In this document: one piece after another, positions 63,836 through 64,000 of the stretch
How the letters are laid out: every line of letters begins with the position of its first letter
Numbering within the stretch: position 1 is the stretch's first letter
Assembly (NCBI GenBank): GCA_963751795.1
Contig: CAVVVI010000004.1
Coordinates: 1,116,001-1,180,000, forward strand
Origin: BOG-908 sp963751795
GTDB taxonomy: Bacteria; Pseudomonadota; Alphaproteobacteria; Acetobacterales; Acetobacteraceae
Length of the DNA stretch: 64,000 bases
Direction of reading: 5' to 3'
Notes under the pieces: generated by a model
The model's input: the letters and a program-made list of their open reading frames with translations, nothing else
Database searches by the model: none
What the model was told of the DNA's origin: nothing
Program-made: the position numbers and the translations under genes

Positions 63836-64000
63836 CTAAAAAGCCAGCACCCGCCTGCCTTTCCGCCAGGCGCCGATCGCGGTTGCGCGCGCATCGTGGC
63901 GCTCGCCGGTTCTGAGATAGACCGTCCAGGCAACGACCAGGAACGCCGCGAACAGCCCGCAATCGACGGCCAGGGCAGCAGCGCCCGGTGCAGGTGCCAC
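63836..64000 (-). CDS. partial membrane protein, C-terminal part
   Basis: 55 codons at the window edge, no in-frame stop. The visible chain VDCGLFAAFLVVAWTVYLRT is one membrane helix; a basic tail ends GKGRRVLAF-like (RKGRRVLAF). A GTG lies at the very last bases, so it may be complete or continue beyond the window. No family recognised. The region 63645-63835 before it shows no other gene. Confidence 0.4.
   Translation of the reverse strand: MAPAPGAAALAVDCGLFAAFLVVAWTVYLRTGERHDARATAIGAWRKGRRVLAF

Overview
The window is high-G+C DNA from a Gram-negative alphaproteobacterium, most consistent with Acetobacteraceae/Rhodospirillales. The signs are lpxI directly after lpxA, the threonine synthase-M16 peptidase pair, many GTG/TTG starts and a full XrtA (exosortase A) exopolysaccharide locus. 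The taxon is inferred from gene content only.

1-24.8 kb is mostly chromosomal housekeeping. It holds the end of lpxA, lpxI, a DUF1993 protein, a three-gene TadE/TadG-like set on the minus strand, and thrC, an M16 peptidase and pmbA. An AsmA/YhdP-like giant follows, then a frameshifted glnE, bcp, a sulfotransferase, a TPR-glycosyltransferase gene with a heavily frameshifted N-terminal half, phhB, a zincin, a sugar-nucleotide epimerase, glmU and glmS.

24.8-34.5 kb is an accessory island between glmS and pstS. One promoter precedes six translationally coupled genes: three tandem tyrosine recombinases, two small coiled-coil proteins and a RecD2-like helicase. All three recombinase genes are broken by frameshifts, while the two small genes and the helicase are intact. 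The catalytic core of the first recombinase is replaced by about 300 bp of A/G-rich DNA (86% purine, about 35% G+C) unlike anything else here. Small membrane-protein genes of unknown function follow.

34.8-41.3 kb is the phosphate regulon: pstSCAB-phoU, a DUF892 protein and phoB. Pho-box-like sites lie before pstS and phoB; phoR is not in the window. A nested inverted repeat separates phoB from the next block.

41.3-44.3 kb encodes the whole GDP-D-glycero-alpha-D-manno-heptose route: gmhA, hddA and an hddC-gmhB fusion. 44.4-62.3 kb is the XrtA locus: two glycosyltransferases, exosortase A with an EpsI-like tail, a FemAB-like protein, polysaccharide deacetylase, outer-membrane protein, tyrosine autokinase, chain-length regulator, export protein EpsD and TPR protein PrsT. 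Two BioF2-type acyltransferases, a YdcF protein and an MFS transporter are interspersed. A tRNA gene with an atypical anticodon loop abuts epsD. The window ends with a YXWGXW-type secreted protein and a partial membrane protein. The heptose and exopolysaccharide blocks together suggest that sugar-nucleotide supply is grouped with surface-polysaccharide assembly and export.
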